Assembly: GCF_031951985.1 (NCBI RefSeq)
Contig: NZ_JAVLVU010000001.1
Span: 3,658,001 to 3,722,000, forward strand
Source of the DNA: Mucilaginibacter terrae
Lineage (GTDB): Bacteria; Bacteroidota; Bacteroidia; Sphingobacteriales; Sphingobacteriaceae
Reading direction: 5' to 3'
Length of the DNA: 64,000 nucleotides
Shown here: piece after piece, positions 56,424 through 64,000 of the stretch
How the letters are laid out: each line of letters begins with the position of its first letter
Position numbering within the stretch: the first letter of the stretch is position 1
Made by a program: the position numbers and the translations under genes
The notes under the pieces: generated by a model
Databases searched by the model: none
Seen by the model: only the letters and a program-made list of their open reading frames with translations
What the model was told of the DNA's origin: nothing

Positions 56424-57821
56424 TTACTCAGGTATAGTTAGTTTGGTACCATCGGTAGCGGTAATGGTACTGTTCGTCCATTTCCATCCCTGGCTAAACT
56501 TTACATCGCCGGCTGTTTTGGCTTGAATGTTTACGTTGGTAAATTGAAAGTTTTGCAATTGCGATTCTGGCAAACCAATAGCATTTATAGCCTTTTTAGC
56601 CCCGGTTGCGTTAACGTTACTTATATATACATCCTTAAAATGCGGAATGCCTTTTGATGCCGGTTCAACTTTGGCAAGCAGCTTTTTCCAGTGTGGAGGG
56701 AGCGTGCTTTCGGTATAGCCATCGGGCAGTTTAGAGTAGCTGTAAGCCGGGTTCCAGTTGAGGGTAATTTGAAAGGCTGTACCCACGCCATTCATAGTAA
56801 TATTTTGAAAGTGGATATCCTCCAATGTGCCGCCCCGCGTGGTGGCCGATTTAAGATTTAATCCGTTACTGGTGCCGTTTCCTTTTAGGTTGGTAGCCAA
56901 TACGTGGCGTATACCGCCCGAGGTTTCACTGCCAAGTGTTAACAAACCGGCTCCTGCACGAGCCAGGCAATCGCGGATAACTACGTACTCTGTTGGCTTA
57001 TTTACCCGTAATCCATCCCAATCGCGGCCGGATTTAAGACAAAAATTATCGTCGTTGCAATCAATATCACAGTTTTGAATCAGTATGCGGGTTGATGAAT
57101 CCACGTCCACACCATCGGTGCTCGGGCCATGCCCGTCAACGTTATTGCGAATGGTTATGCCATCAACGGTTACCTGGTTTGAGTACAGGAGCTGCACCGT
57201 CCAAAAACCGGCTTGTTGCAGTGTAATGCCCTTGATGGTAACATCGGTTGAATTAGTAACCAGCAAAGTACGAGGGCGTTTGGCATCGTAATCCACAATC
57301 CAGCGCAGGCCTTTGGCTTCGTATTCTTTGCGCAGGTTCCAGTACATATCCCAAAAAGGTTTTCCCTGGGCATTTACCAAACCTTTGCCGGTTATAGCAG
57401 CATTGCTTTGGCTTGATATATTGAGCAAAGCGGCCGTCCATTTCATTTCGATGCCAGCCACACGAGTATCAATATCTGGGTAATCGGTAATGTTTTGACT
57501 TCCCATTAGTTCGGCACCTTCATCAAGCATAAAGTTCACATTGCTTTTGATAAACAGCGAACCGGTTAAATATTTGCCTGCCTTTACATGCACAATACCT
57601 CCACCCGCGCCCGCGCATTTATCAATAGCCAGCTGAATGCTCTTGGTATTGAGTGTTTTGCCATCGGCCACGGCACCAAAATCGGTCACTACAAATTCCC
57701 TGGTTTTGGCGGGGAACTTTTTAGCGCCTACAGTTTTCGCCCAGGCAGGTTCATCGGCCTTGGCGTTTGCCGCAGTTATGATGAATAATGCAAGAGTGAA
57801 TATTTTGAGGTGTTTTTTCAT
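56424..57821 (-). CDS. GH28 polygalacturonase or rhamnogalacturonan hydrolase
   Basis: The 465-residue protein has a signal peptide (ending AKADE, about 22) and a right-handed beta-helix. GH28 motifs are GPSTDGVDVDSS (Asp236 region), CNDDNFCLKSG (Asp257/Asp258), GSETSGGIRHV (general pocket) and NLKSATTRGG. The SGRDWDG and GSE variants resemble exo-acting and rhamnogalacturonan-active members rather than simple endo-polygalacturonases. It starts 26 bases before the GH2 gene in the same operon. Cell location is periplasm or surface. Confidence 0.92.
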   Translation of the reverse strand: MKKHLKIFTLALFIITAANAKADEPAWAKTVGAKKFPAKTREFVVTDFGAVADGKTLNTKSIQLAIDKCAGAGGGIVHVKAGKYLTGSLFIKSNVNFMLDEGAELMGSQNITDYPDIDTRVAGIEMKWTAALLNISSQSNAAITGKGLVNAQGKPFWDMYWNLRKEYEAKGLRWIVDYDAKRPRTLLVTNSTDVTIKGITLQQAGFWTVQLLYSNQVTVDGITIRNNVDGHGPSTDGVDVDSSTRILIQNCDIDCNDDNFCLKSGRDWDGLRVNKPTEYVVIRDCLARAGAGLLTLGSETSGGIRHVLATNLKGNGTSNGLNLKSATTRGGTLEDIHFQNITMNGVGTAFQITLNWNPAYSYSKLPDGYTESTLPPHWKKLLAKVEPASKGIPHFKDVYISNVNATGAKKAINAIGLPESQLQNFQFTNVNIQAKTAGDVKFSQGWKWTNSTITATDGTKLTIPE

Positions 57822-57852
57822 TGATTATATTTTGATGGGATGGTTCGTGAGG

Positions 57853-57883
57853 ACACACCCCTGCCCCTCTCAAGAGGGGAATT
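57853..57883 (+). repeat. CCCCTCTTGAGAGGGG family repeat, half copy
   Basis: ACACACCCCTGCCCCTCTCA continues AGAGGGGAATT. It is the reverse complement of the left half of the unit at 48682-48792 and lies between GH28 and the palindrome cluster. Confidence 0.6.
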
Positions 57884-57924
57884 GAAAAATGTATTATTCG
57901 GTTTTTGATTTAGCCCAGTGCCAA

Positions 57925-58038
57925 TTCAAGCGTCCACGCTTGAATTTATTCTCAAGTAAGCGTCCACGCTTACATTTTTAAATTATACAGGAGCGTGGAC
58001 GCTCCAAAAAACTTAACTGTCAAGCGTGGACGCTTGAC
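57925..58038. repeat. Cluster of four AGCGT-SS-ACGCT palindromes
   Basis: Four dyads share the core AGCGTCCACGCT or its complement: 57925-57944 (flanks TTCA/TGAA), 57956-57973 (GTA/TAC), 57990-58005 (GG/CC) and 58019-58038 (GTCA/TGAC). The outer bases differ from copy to copy but stay complementary. Spacing centre to centre is about 30 bases. The cluster lies in the 232-base gap between PL22 and GH28 within the minus-strand operon. Confidence 0.85.
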
Positions 58039-58053
58039 CGGGCATATTTATTA

Positions 58054-59277
58054 TTATTCGGTTTTTGCTTTAGCTATCTCTACGGCATAAATTTCTTCGT
58101 GGCCTTCAAAATTGGCGCGGAAGATTACCCACTTTTCATCAGGCGAAAAATGCACGTTGGGTTCAAACTTGTAACCGTGATGCTTCATATTCACCAGTTT
58201 TTCTGATTTGAATTTGTCGCCATCAGGGCGGAACAGGTATATCCACATGCCATCCGGAGCCTTGGCTACCTGGCCCGGGTCGCCGCCATCGCCGCAAAAT
58301 ACCTTTTCATCAGCAGTAACGTTAAAGTGGATCGACCATTCGTTGCGGTTCATTTCATAGATTTTCTCTATGCCGGTTTTCATATCATACCCGGCTAAAA
58401 AGAAGGTTTGCCCTTTGGGCTTTTGTAAATCGAACCACTCGGTATTACCCCGTGGCGACCAAAATTCATGACCGGCAATTTCCATAGGCATGGTGCGCTT
58501 GTGTAATAGGGTCGACTTATTGGTTGCTATATTATAATTCCAAATACGGTCTACCTTTTCCCATGGCCCTTCGTGGCAATAAGATAATACGTTAGGATCG
58601 GTAGGAGAGAAGAGCAGGTGATTGGTCCATTCATTTTCGCGGTTAACCTCTTTAAGCTCTTTGGTTTTGGTATTAAGCACATATAATACATGTTCGATAT
58701 GGGCATTATAGATACGCTGGAAATAATCCTTTTTTGCAGGGTATTGCTTGTAAATTTCGCGTTCCTGGTCACCTACGGCTTTTACGCAGGCCATGTAGGT
58801 ACCATCGGCATTTATGGTGCCAACCCGCCCTTTAAACTCAGGGTCGAAGGCATAAATAAAGCGTTCTTTAAGAGTATTTACGTTGACTGCAAAAATGCTA
58901 TCGCCGCATTGGTAATAAGCCTCACTGGTTTTGGGGCAAACCATTTCGCCGGCTACCTTGGCACGGTTGGTTAGTTGCTTAACTTCTTTAGTTTTAAGGT
59001 TGATGCTGAACAACTGTTTGCCTTTAGGCGTTCCTCCTGCAAATACCATTAAATTGCCCTCGGCTTTTAGCTGGGGCACAAATGGGTTGTTGTTGAAGTA
59101 GAAACTTGTGTTGCCTCCCTCGCGGTTAACCAAACGTACTACCCTATGGCCGGTATCCTTATCTATCCACTCGCTTACAGGCATAGGCTTTTGCCCGCCG
59201 GTTTCGAGTACTTGCTGGGCATTGGCAGCCAAACCAAAACAGCTTATTGCCAATAGCAGGTTTACGATTTTCTTCAT
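58054..59277 (-). CDS. PL22 oligogalacturonate lyase, exported
   Basis: The 407-residue protein splits short (mostly unsaturated di-) galacturonides into keto-uronates. It has the beta-propeller repeats and metal-site blocks of PL22 (AGHEFWSPRGNTEWFDLQ, NEWSIHFNVTADEKVFCGDG, HHGYKFEPNVHFSPDEKW). A signal peptide is clear (1-20, ending AANAQ), unlike the cytoplasmic enterobacterial enzymes. It sits 14 bases after the CE12 gene in the same operon. The last step for its product is not encoded in the window. Confidence 0.9.
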   Translation of the reverse strand: MKKIVNLLLAISCFGLAANAQQVLETGGQKPMPVSEWIDKDTGHRVVRLVNREGGNTSFYFNNNPFVPQLKAEGNLMVFAGGTPKGKQLFSINLKTKEVKQLTNRAKVAGEMVCPKTSEAYYQCGDSIFAVNVNTLKERFIYAFDPEFKGRVGTINADGTYMACVKAVGDQEREIYKQYPAKKDYFQRIYNAHIEHVLYVLNTKTKELKEVNRENEWTNHLLFSPTDPNVLSYCHEGPWEKVDRIWNYNIATNKSTLLHKRTMPMEIAGHEFWSPRGNTEWFDLQKPKGQTFFLAGYDMKTGIEKIYEMNRNEWSIHFNVTADEKVFCGDGGDPGQVAKAPDGMWIYLFRPDGDKFKSEKLVNMKHHGYKFEPNVHFSPDEKWVIFRANFEGHEEIYAVEIAKAKTE

Positions 59278-59291
59278 AACAGGGTGGTTGA

Positions 59292-60608
59292 TTAGTTGCC
59301 GTCGGGCTTAATCGTCGAATTTTTGGGGCTCATAGGCCAGCTAAAACTATCAAAAGCATCAGGGTGCGATGGATCGAATGCGGGGATATCAACCAAATAT
59401 TTCTTCAATTTCAAGTCGCTTGCTTTAATCCCTTCCACAATACATTTTGCCAGTTCATAAGCCCCATACGGGTTAAAATGGGTATTGTCTTCTAAAGCCT
59501 TATCCTGACCGGGGAAGGTATTAGCGGGATAATGCACAAATGCCTTTTTAGACGGCTCTACACCCATGGCATCATAAAATTTGGCGGTCATGGCATTCAG
59601 GTCAATCAGGGTAACCTTCTCTTCTTCGGCTATTTTGCGGGCAGCGGCCGGGTAATCTCCCAATGTATTTACGGTTTTTCCGTCAGCATCAAAAGAGCGT
59701 CGTGAGGTAGAGGTTACAATAACCGGGATAGCGCCTTTCGCGCGCGCACGGCCGATGAAGGTTTTAAAACGCTCGGTATATGATTTGTACGGGCCGTCGT
59801 TAGGCCCTTTTTCTTTTTGGTCATTGTGTCCAAATTCAATGAACAGGTAGTCGCCGGGTTTAATAGTGCTCATTACCTTATCCAAACGCTTGCTGCCCAT
59901 AAAGCTACCCAGCGTTAAGCCCGATTCGGCATGATTGGCAATGGCCACACCCGGTTTAAAAAAGCGCGGAATCATTTGTCCCCAGGCGGCCCAAGGCTCG
60001 TCGTCCTGGTCTACTACGGTCGAATTACCAGCCAGGTAAACGGTGATCTGGTTGTCCACCTTTTCTATTTCCATGGCGGCAATGCTGGGTTGCTCATCAA
60101 ATTCAAGGGTTAGTTTATCATCCCAATCCAGTTTACCGTTTTCGCGGGGTTTTAGTTTTACGCGGTCGGTGGTGCCAATTTCGGGTTTACGCACATTTAC
60201 TATAAAGCTTACCTTTTTAGTTTCGCCGGGTTGGGTGGCCACCTTTTCGAGCATCAAGCGGCGCGATTCGGCTTTTACGGTGGTTAAGCTGGCATCGGTA
60301 CCGCCTAAGGTTAAAGTTACCTTGTAATTTCCCTCAGGCACGTTTACCGAAAAGTAAAAAGGCTTGTCAGCCGTAATGTATCCGCTGTTTTTGCCCTTTG
60401 CGGGCACGGTTTGTGCAGTGGTGCCAAAGTCAAAGCCGTAGGCATCAATGTATGTTTTATCGGTTTTTACTTGCGTAAAGCCCGATTTTACTTTGCTTGT
60501 ACCAAAATCAAATTTGTAGGATGTGGCCTGCGCATTGGCATACAGAGTTATGCCCGCAAGTATAGTGGTTAGCGATAACGCTAATAATTCTGAAGAGGTT
60601 GACCTCAT
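59292..60608 (-). CDS. CE12 rhamnogalacturonan acetylesterase with N-terminal beta domain
   Basis: The 438-residue protein has a signal peptide (ending YANAQ, about 27), a beta-sandwich of the type found before CE12 domains (about 30-185, YKFDFGTSKVKSGFTQVKTD) and the SGNH esterase: Ser196 (AGNSTVVDQ), Asn262 (FGHNDQKEKG), Asp374/His377 (DNTHFNPYG). It is the first gene of the seven-gene minus-strand operon, so its upstream region (60609-60877) should hold the promoter. The third CE12 of the locus, it differs from the other two in size and domain make-up. Confidence 0.92.
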   Translation of the reverse strand: MRSTSSELLALSLTTILAGITLYANAQATSYKFDFGTSKVKSGFTQVKTDKTYIDAYGFDFGTTAQTVPAKGKNSGYITADKPFYFSVNVPEGNYKVTLTLGGTDASLTTVKAESRRLMLEKVATQPGETKKVSFIVNVRKPEIGTTDRVKLKPRENGKLDWDDKLTLEFDEQPSIAAMEIEKVDNQITVYLAGNSTVVDQDDEPWAAWGQMIPRFFKPGVAIANHAESGLTLGSFMGSKRLDKVMSTIKPGDYLFIEFGHNDQKEKGPNDGPYKSYTERFKTFIGRARAKGAIPVIVTSTSRRSFDADGKTVNTLGDYPAAARKIAEEEKVTLIDLNAMTAKFYDAMGVEPSKKAFVHYPANTFPGQDKALEDNTHFNPYGAYELAKCIVEGIKASDLKLKKYLVDIPAFDPSHPDAFDSFSWPMSPKNSTIKPDGN

Positions 60609-60815
60609 AAATTGCAGCTTAAAGTTTATAGCACAGTGGTTTATATTGCCGTTAGGGCATGCTTGGTTATTATACTGTTGGTCAAATTTATTTTAAGTAG
60701 GGTTGAAAGGTATCCTGTACCGTCCTGAAAATAGCTTCCGTCCTCTTGAATGGGGAGTTTGTAGCAGCATTGATACATTTGCTGTTCAAGTATTTAGGGC
60801 CGATGATGTGTTATA

Positions 60816-60849
60816 AAAAAAGCGGCCTGTTCATTTTCAGAACAGGCCG
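60816..60849 (-). terminator. Rho-independent terminator of the DUF4407 gene
   Basis: Perfect 10-base arms CGGCCTGTTC (60823-60832) and GAACAGGCCG (60840-60849) are followed on the minus strand by seven T. It separates the DUF4407 gene from the pectin operon. Confidence 0.9.
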
Positions 60850-60877
60850 ATTCGGTATTTTATTTTATCAGCAAACG

Positions 60878-61996
60878 TTAGTCATAACTATGCCGCTCAA
60901 GGTCATAGTCTGATTGTGCCGATATGATTTTCTTTTTCTTGTTAATGTCGGCACCAACCTGGTGGTCAAAAACTTCGTCGGTTACAATAATCTCACGGTC
61001 TTTGTCGCGCTCGGCGTAGTGGATGTTGGCTTCGGCCAGGCGGGCAACGGCCACATCATACGGGCCCCGGGGCGACATCAGCTTTACAAATACCGGCAAA
61101 CACTCGAACAGGATAAACAAATACCCGATGAACGATTGCGCTAAGTAGGTATCCAAGTCTTTCGTTCCATCCTGCCTGAAGGAGAGTTGCCCCAAGGCCC
61201 AGTTACGGTCGGCAAAACCGGCAATATTGGCCAGGCTATCTAACTGTGTGTTGGTAAACAAACGGGTGCTGCTCAGTCCCTCGTAATCTTTACGCTGGCC
61301 TAAGTATTGTTCCATTTTGCCTAAATCTTCGGTAACGGTTTTCAGGCGGGCTTCTTTTTCCAGCAAAACGGATTCTTTTTGTTTGGCGTAAGTGCCATAC
61401 CCTTGTATGCCCGATGTTTGGCTGGTTTTACCGCCAAATACCTCTTCGTTCAATTGTACCCGTGAGCGGTTAATGTCGCGCTCCAATGAGTCTTTTTCCT
61501 TTTTAAGATCGATGTTTTTGGTTAACTCCATGGCATACTTTTGTGAGTATGTTTTTTGGAGCGTATCAATTTTACGGTTCTGGCCTTTTATGTAGGCTTC
61601 CTTAAGTTTGCCACGAATTTCCTTGTCAAAAATTTTGAGTTCGAGCGGGCGCGAGATTACCACGCCTATCATGATGGCCAGTAAAATACGCGGTGTGGCC
61701 TGTAAAACCTGCTGATTGGTGCTGCCCTGTTTATTGATGCTCGATACAATGTACCTGTCCATATTAAAAATGGCCAGCCCCCACAATACGCCGAACAGTA
61801 TGGCAAAAACCGTAGCCAACGGATTACCGCTGAACACGAAATACATGGCGTACCCGCCTGATAATGATGCAAATAAAGCCGTAAAGAATATAGTAGCCCC
61901 TATACCGAAATACCTGTTATGCTCAATAGGGTATTTTTTAAGGGTATCAATATGTGCTCCCGAACAGAACCAAAAAAAACGGGTTACTTTTTTCAT
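60878..61996 (-). CDS. DUF4407 membrane protein
   Basis: The 372-residue protein has three N-terminal helices (about 30-55, 60-80, 102-118). A long coiled-coil region of about 130-260 follows (KIDTLQKTYSQKYAMELT and onward), then a fourth helix near 298-318. FNMDRYIVSS between helices 2 and 3 and GNPLATVFAILFGVLWGLAI are typical of the family. The function is unknown. The layout (membrane, cytoplasmic or periplasmic coiled coil, membrane) suggests a structural or signalling role. It is a single gene. Confidence 0.85.
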   Translation of the reverse strand: MKKVTRFFWFCSGAHIDTLKKYPIEHNRYFGIGATIFFTALFASLSGGYAMYFVFSGNPLATVFAILFGVLWGLAIFNMDRYIVSSINKQGSTNQQVLQATPRILLAIMIGVVISRPLELKIFDKEIRGKLKEAYIKGQNRKIDTLQKTYSQKYAMELTKNIDLKKEKDSLERDINRSRVQLNEEVFGGKTSQTSGIQGYGTYAKQKESVLLEKEARLKTVTEDLGKMEQYLGQRKDYEGLSSTRLFTNTQLDSLANIAGFADRNWALGQLSFRQDGTKDLDTYLAQSFIGYLFILFECLPVFVKLMSPRGPYDVAVARLAEANIHYAERDKDREIIVTDEVFDHQVGADINKKKKIISAQSDYDLERHSYD

Positions 61997-62096
61997 CTAT
62001 AACTAATGTACAAAAATTGTGCAGTATTTGTAATTGAAACGCCGCCCGGGGCTGATTGTTACACTATTACGACTGAATTATTATAAATTAAAACAA

Positions 62097-62104
62097 TACC
62101 TTTG
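62097..62104 (+). promoter_or_regulatory. Candidate -7 box of the rhodanese gene
   Basis: TACCTTTG matches TAnnTTTG, 20 bases before the ATG at 62125. Confidence 0.4.
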
Positions 62105-62124
62105 ACCTCAAAATTTAATTACCG

Positions 62125-62439
62125 ATGAAAGAAGTAACTGTAGAAGACCTGCAAAGGATGAAGGAAAACGGCGAAGATTTTCAGCTTATTGACGTGCGCG
62201 AAGATTTTGAATACCAGATGTCGAACCTTGAGGGCGAAAATATTCCGTTGAGCGGCGTGCTTATTGAGGCCGACAAAATTAGCCACGATAAACCGGTAGT
62301 TATTATGTGCCGTAGCGGTAAGCGCAGCGCCATGGCCGTTATGCAGTTAGAGCAGCAAGGTTACGAAAACCTGTACAACTTAAAAGGCGGTATACTGGCC
62401 TGGCAACAAGAAATTGATCCAACCATAAGCGTGTACTAA
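62125..62439 (+). CDS. Rhodanese-like sulfurtransferase
   Basis: The protein is a single rhodanese domain of 104 residues with active-site Cys62 in VIMCRSGKRSA and the opening QLIDVREDFEYQMSNLEGE. It is cytoplasmic, with no signal. It probably carries persulfide sulfur for cofactor or tRNA thiolation. The stop is 1 base before the start of the next gene, so they share a transcript. Confidence 0.93.
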   Translation: MKEVTVEDLQRMKENGEDFQLIDVREDFEYQMSNLEGENIPLSGVLIEADKISHDKPVVIMCRSGKRSAMAVMQLEQQGYENLYNLKGGILAWQQEIDPTISVY

Positions 62440-62440
62440 A

Positions 62441-62644
62441 ATGGCTTTAAAGCTTTTATTAAACGTACTTTATACCATTGGCATTTTGGTGAGCCTGTAT
62501 ACCATTTACTGGGGTGTTACCAATGGCCGCTGGGAATTTATTGTGGGTGGTGCATTTGTGGGCATTATTTTCTTTTTGCTCAAAATAACGCTCATGAAAG
62601 AGGTAAGGGCTATGCAAAAGCCGGTGCCTAAGGGTAAAAAATAA
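62441..62644 (+). CDS. Small two-helix membrane protein
   Basis: The 67-residue protein has two hydrophobic helices (about 4-24 and 32-52) and a basic end (MQKPVPKGKK). It starts 1 base after the rhodanese stop, so it is translationally coupled. I do not recognise the family; it may anchor or accompany the rhodanese. Confidence 0.7.
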   Translation: MALKLLLNVLYTIGILVSLYTIYWGVTNGRWEFIVGGAFVGIIFFLLKITLMKEVRAMQKPVPKGKK

Positions 62645-62646
62645 CC

Positions 62647-62754
62647 GTCATTGCGAGGAACGAAGCAATCTCTGCGGAGGACAGTCCGTTTGCATGTTCT
62701 ACGCAGAGATTGCTTCGACGCCCCCGCTCTTACCCACTGCTGTCTCGCAATGAC
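62647..62754 (+). repeat. CATTGCGAG family repeat, copy 5
   Basis: GTCATTGCGAG and CTCGCAATGAC form the ends. The inner pair is CGAAGCAATCTCTGCG and CGCAGAGATTGCTTCG. It begins 3 bases after a stop codon and lies between convergent genes. Confidence 0.8.
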
Positions 62755-62796
62755 GTGGCTTATTTTAGCCCTCCCTCCCGGGGAGGGTTGCGGCAC

Positions 62797-63417
62797 TTAC
62801 TTACTCTTACTCAAACCATCCACACTCGACGCATCATCAGGCTTAATTAACAGTGCTTGCTCAAAATACGGACGCGCTTGTTGTTTTTTACCGGCAAGTA
62901 AATAACTCCAGGCCAGCATGTGGTTGCCATCATAATCAAACGGGTACAGGGTTACCACCTTTATAAAATATTGGGCGGCGGCATCGTACTGCTTACGGTA
63001 ATAATGAATAATGCCGGCCCAGTAATTGGCCTGTGTATTTTGCGGATCGGTTTTTAAAATGGCATTGTATTGAGCCAGCACCTTGTCGTTTTTTTCGAGC
63101 AGCGAAAGGGGTTTTACATAACCAAACCGCGCCTCGATGGCGTTTGGTTTGAGGTTAACCGCCTTGGCATAATAAGCTTCGGATGCGGTGTAGTTTTTAC
63201 TCAGAAAGTACAGCCATCCCAATCGAAGATTTGATTCATAATCGCTATCGCTGTAAAACGGCTTAATATCATTAATGGCTAAAATGTAATTCTTCTTACT
63301 CTCGTTGGTGTAGCTATTTTGATAAGCCTTTTGCATGGCCGCGGCCGATTGTGCCTGCACTTGTAAAGTAAGCAGGAGGCCTCCGGCTGCAAAAGCTATT
63401 CGTTTCAAAACTTCCAT
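62797..63417 (-). CDS. Exported TPR-repeat protein
   Basis: The 206-residue protein has a signal peptide (ending VQAQS, about 22) and about four TPR units (LRLGWLYFLSKNYTASEAYY, ARFGYVKPLSLLEKNDKVLA, ANYWAGIIHYYRKQYDAAAQ, MLAWSYLLAGKKQQARPYFE). TPR proteins of this type act as periplasmic or outer-membrane scaffolds. It overlaps the upstream barrel-protein gene by 13 bases, so the two are co-translated and probably work together. Confidence 0.85.
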   Translation of the reverse strand: MEVLKRIAFAAGGLLLTLQVQAQSAAAMQKAYQNSYTNESKKNYILAINDIKPFYSDSDYESNLRLGWLYFLSKNYTASEAYYAKAVNLKPNAIEARFGYVKPLSLLEKNDKVLAQYNAILKTDPQNTQANYWAGIIHYYRKQYDAAAQYFIKVVTLYPFDYDGNHMLAWSYLLAGKKQQARPYFEQALLIKPDDASSVDGLSKSK

Positions 63418-64000
63418 GTAAATCCTCCGGTTATTGAATGTTGATTATAATTGGTGGCGTGGTAATAATCGTCTTTACGTTCGTGTGTGTAATTTAAGTA
63501 CAATAAGGCGTGCCTGGTTAACTGCCAAAAACCTGTTGCGCCGGCCCTAAATTTAATAATATCCAACGCATTATATAGGTATAAACCATCGGCCTCAAGG
63601 TAGTTGTTTTGGCTGCCCAAAACAGCATTGGTTTCCATCCACAATTTTGGTGTAAGCTTAAAGCCAAATAACTGGCTAAATACGCCGTTGGTATTGTTAA
63701 TTTGATGCAATACCGAACCGCGTGTTATACTGTACAACGTTAAATTCCCTAACGGATATAAATTAAGTTGCGTATTGTACTGCCGCACATTATTATTGGT
63801 TATAGTACCCGAGCTAACATCGGCCTGTAAATCAAAATAAGGATGACTGTACTTTAATCCCAGTAAGGCAATATGGCTGTGATAAGTGGTTCGTTCGTAT
63901 TTGGTGTTAAGGTAATGGTACGCTCCCCAAACAGCCAGCTTGTTACTCATGGTATAGCCCAGCTTGCCAAAATACTCGGCCTGATGAACCGAATTGCTGC
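63405..64000 (-). CDS. Outer-membrane beta-barrel protein, 3' part only
   Basis: The open frame continues without a stop to the right window edge (upstream codons read SNSVHQAEYFGKLGYT). The visible part has alternating aromatic strands (LYLYNALDIIKFRAGATGFW, ALLYLNYTHERKDDYYHATN) and ends in Phe, as outer-membrane barrels do. Similar proteins accompany TPR proteins in some Bacteroidota. The substrate or role is unknown. Its overlap with the TPR gene suggests a shared complex. Confidence 0.75.
   Translation of the reverse strand, partial: SNSVHQAEYFGKLGYTMSNKLAVWGAYHYLNTKYERTTYHSHIALLGLKYSHPYFDLQADVSSGTITNNNVRQYNTQLNLYPLGNLTLYSITRGSVLHQINNTNGVFSQLFGFKLTPKLWMETNAVLGSQNNYLEADGLYLYNALDIIKFRAGATGFWQLTRHALLYLNYTHERKDDYYHATNYNQHSITGGFTWKF

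Noticed and set aside
57925..58038. CRISPR array
   Set aside because: The four units are palindromes with variable flanks and about 12-base cores. There are no constant-length repeats and spacers, and no cas genes.

Overview
The window looks like chromosomal DNA of a Bacteroidota member, most likely Sphingobacteriaceae and Mucilaginibacter-like. The genus is inferred; no rRNA or housekeeping marker confirms it. The signs are two SusC/SusD pairs, several fasciclin (FAS1) lipoproteins, a bacillithiol glycosyltransferase (BshA), Bacteroidota-only families (DUF4407, DUF4450-like), TAnnTTTG promoter-like boxes close to start codons, and almost no Shine-Dalgarno sequences. No rRNA, tRNA, CRISPR array, phage or transposase gene was recognised.

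Layout. 1-10.4 kb: housekeeping and envelope genes (start of a dTDP-glucose dehydratase, galE, Kdo transferase, a PAS-LuxR regulator, a sirtuin, an EEP hydrolase, an exported M28 peptidase, a VOC protein, bshA, a lipoprotein). 10.5-16.7 kb: two large exported proteins, one with a six-hairpin glycosidase look and one DUF4450-like. 16.8-17.3 kb: a MITE-like element with long imperfect terminal inverted repeats. 17.4-19.3 kb: galU directly behind a plant-type glucuronokinase, a candidate UDP-glucuronate salvage operon. 19.5-22.0 kb: a macroglobulin-like exported protein. 22.7-38.3 kb: one long plus-strand operon FAS1, SusC (frameshifted), SusD, FAS1, FAS1, SusC, SusD, closed by a strong terminator. 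38.4-46.9 kb: a small secreted protein, deformylase, dipeptide epimerase with a tiny membrane protein behind it, an AsmA-like/GT51 fusion, Mrp and NifU-like Fe-S factors. 47.3-60.6 kb: a pectin and rhamnogalacturonan locus (two GH105/88, two GH43-like, three CE12 esterases, GH2, GH28, PL22). 60.9-64 kb: a DUF4407 protein, rhodanese, a small membrane protein, a TPR protein and a partial outer-membrane barrel protein.

How it works together. The pectin locus encodes deacetylation (CE12), cleavage of polygalacturonan or rhamnogalacturonan (GH28), removal of neutral sugars (GH43-like, GH2) and processing of unsaturated ends (GH105, PL22). It has no SusC/SusD and no regulator of its own, so import and sensing must come from elsewhere. 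The FAS1/SusCD operon is the opposite: receptors and surface lipoproteins with no enzyme. The glucuronokinase/GalU pair could re-use free uronic acid as a nucleotide sugar.

Gaps between genes are rich in dispersed palindromic repeats of at least four sequence families. Several sit at ends of transcription units, where they could act as terminators or mRNA-end structures.
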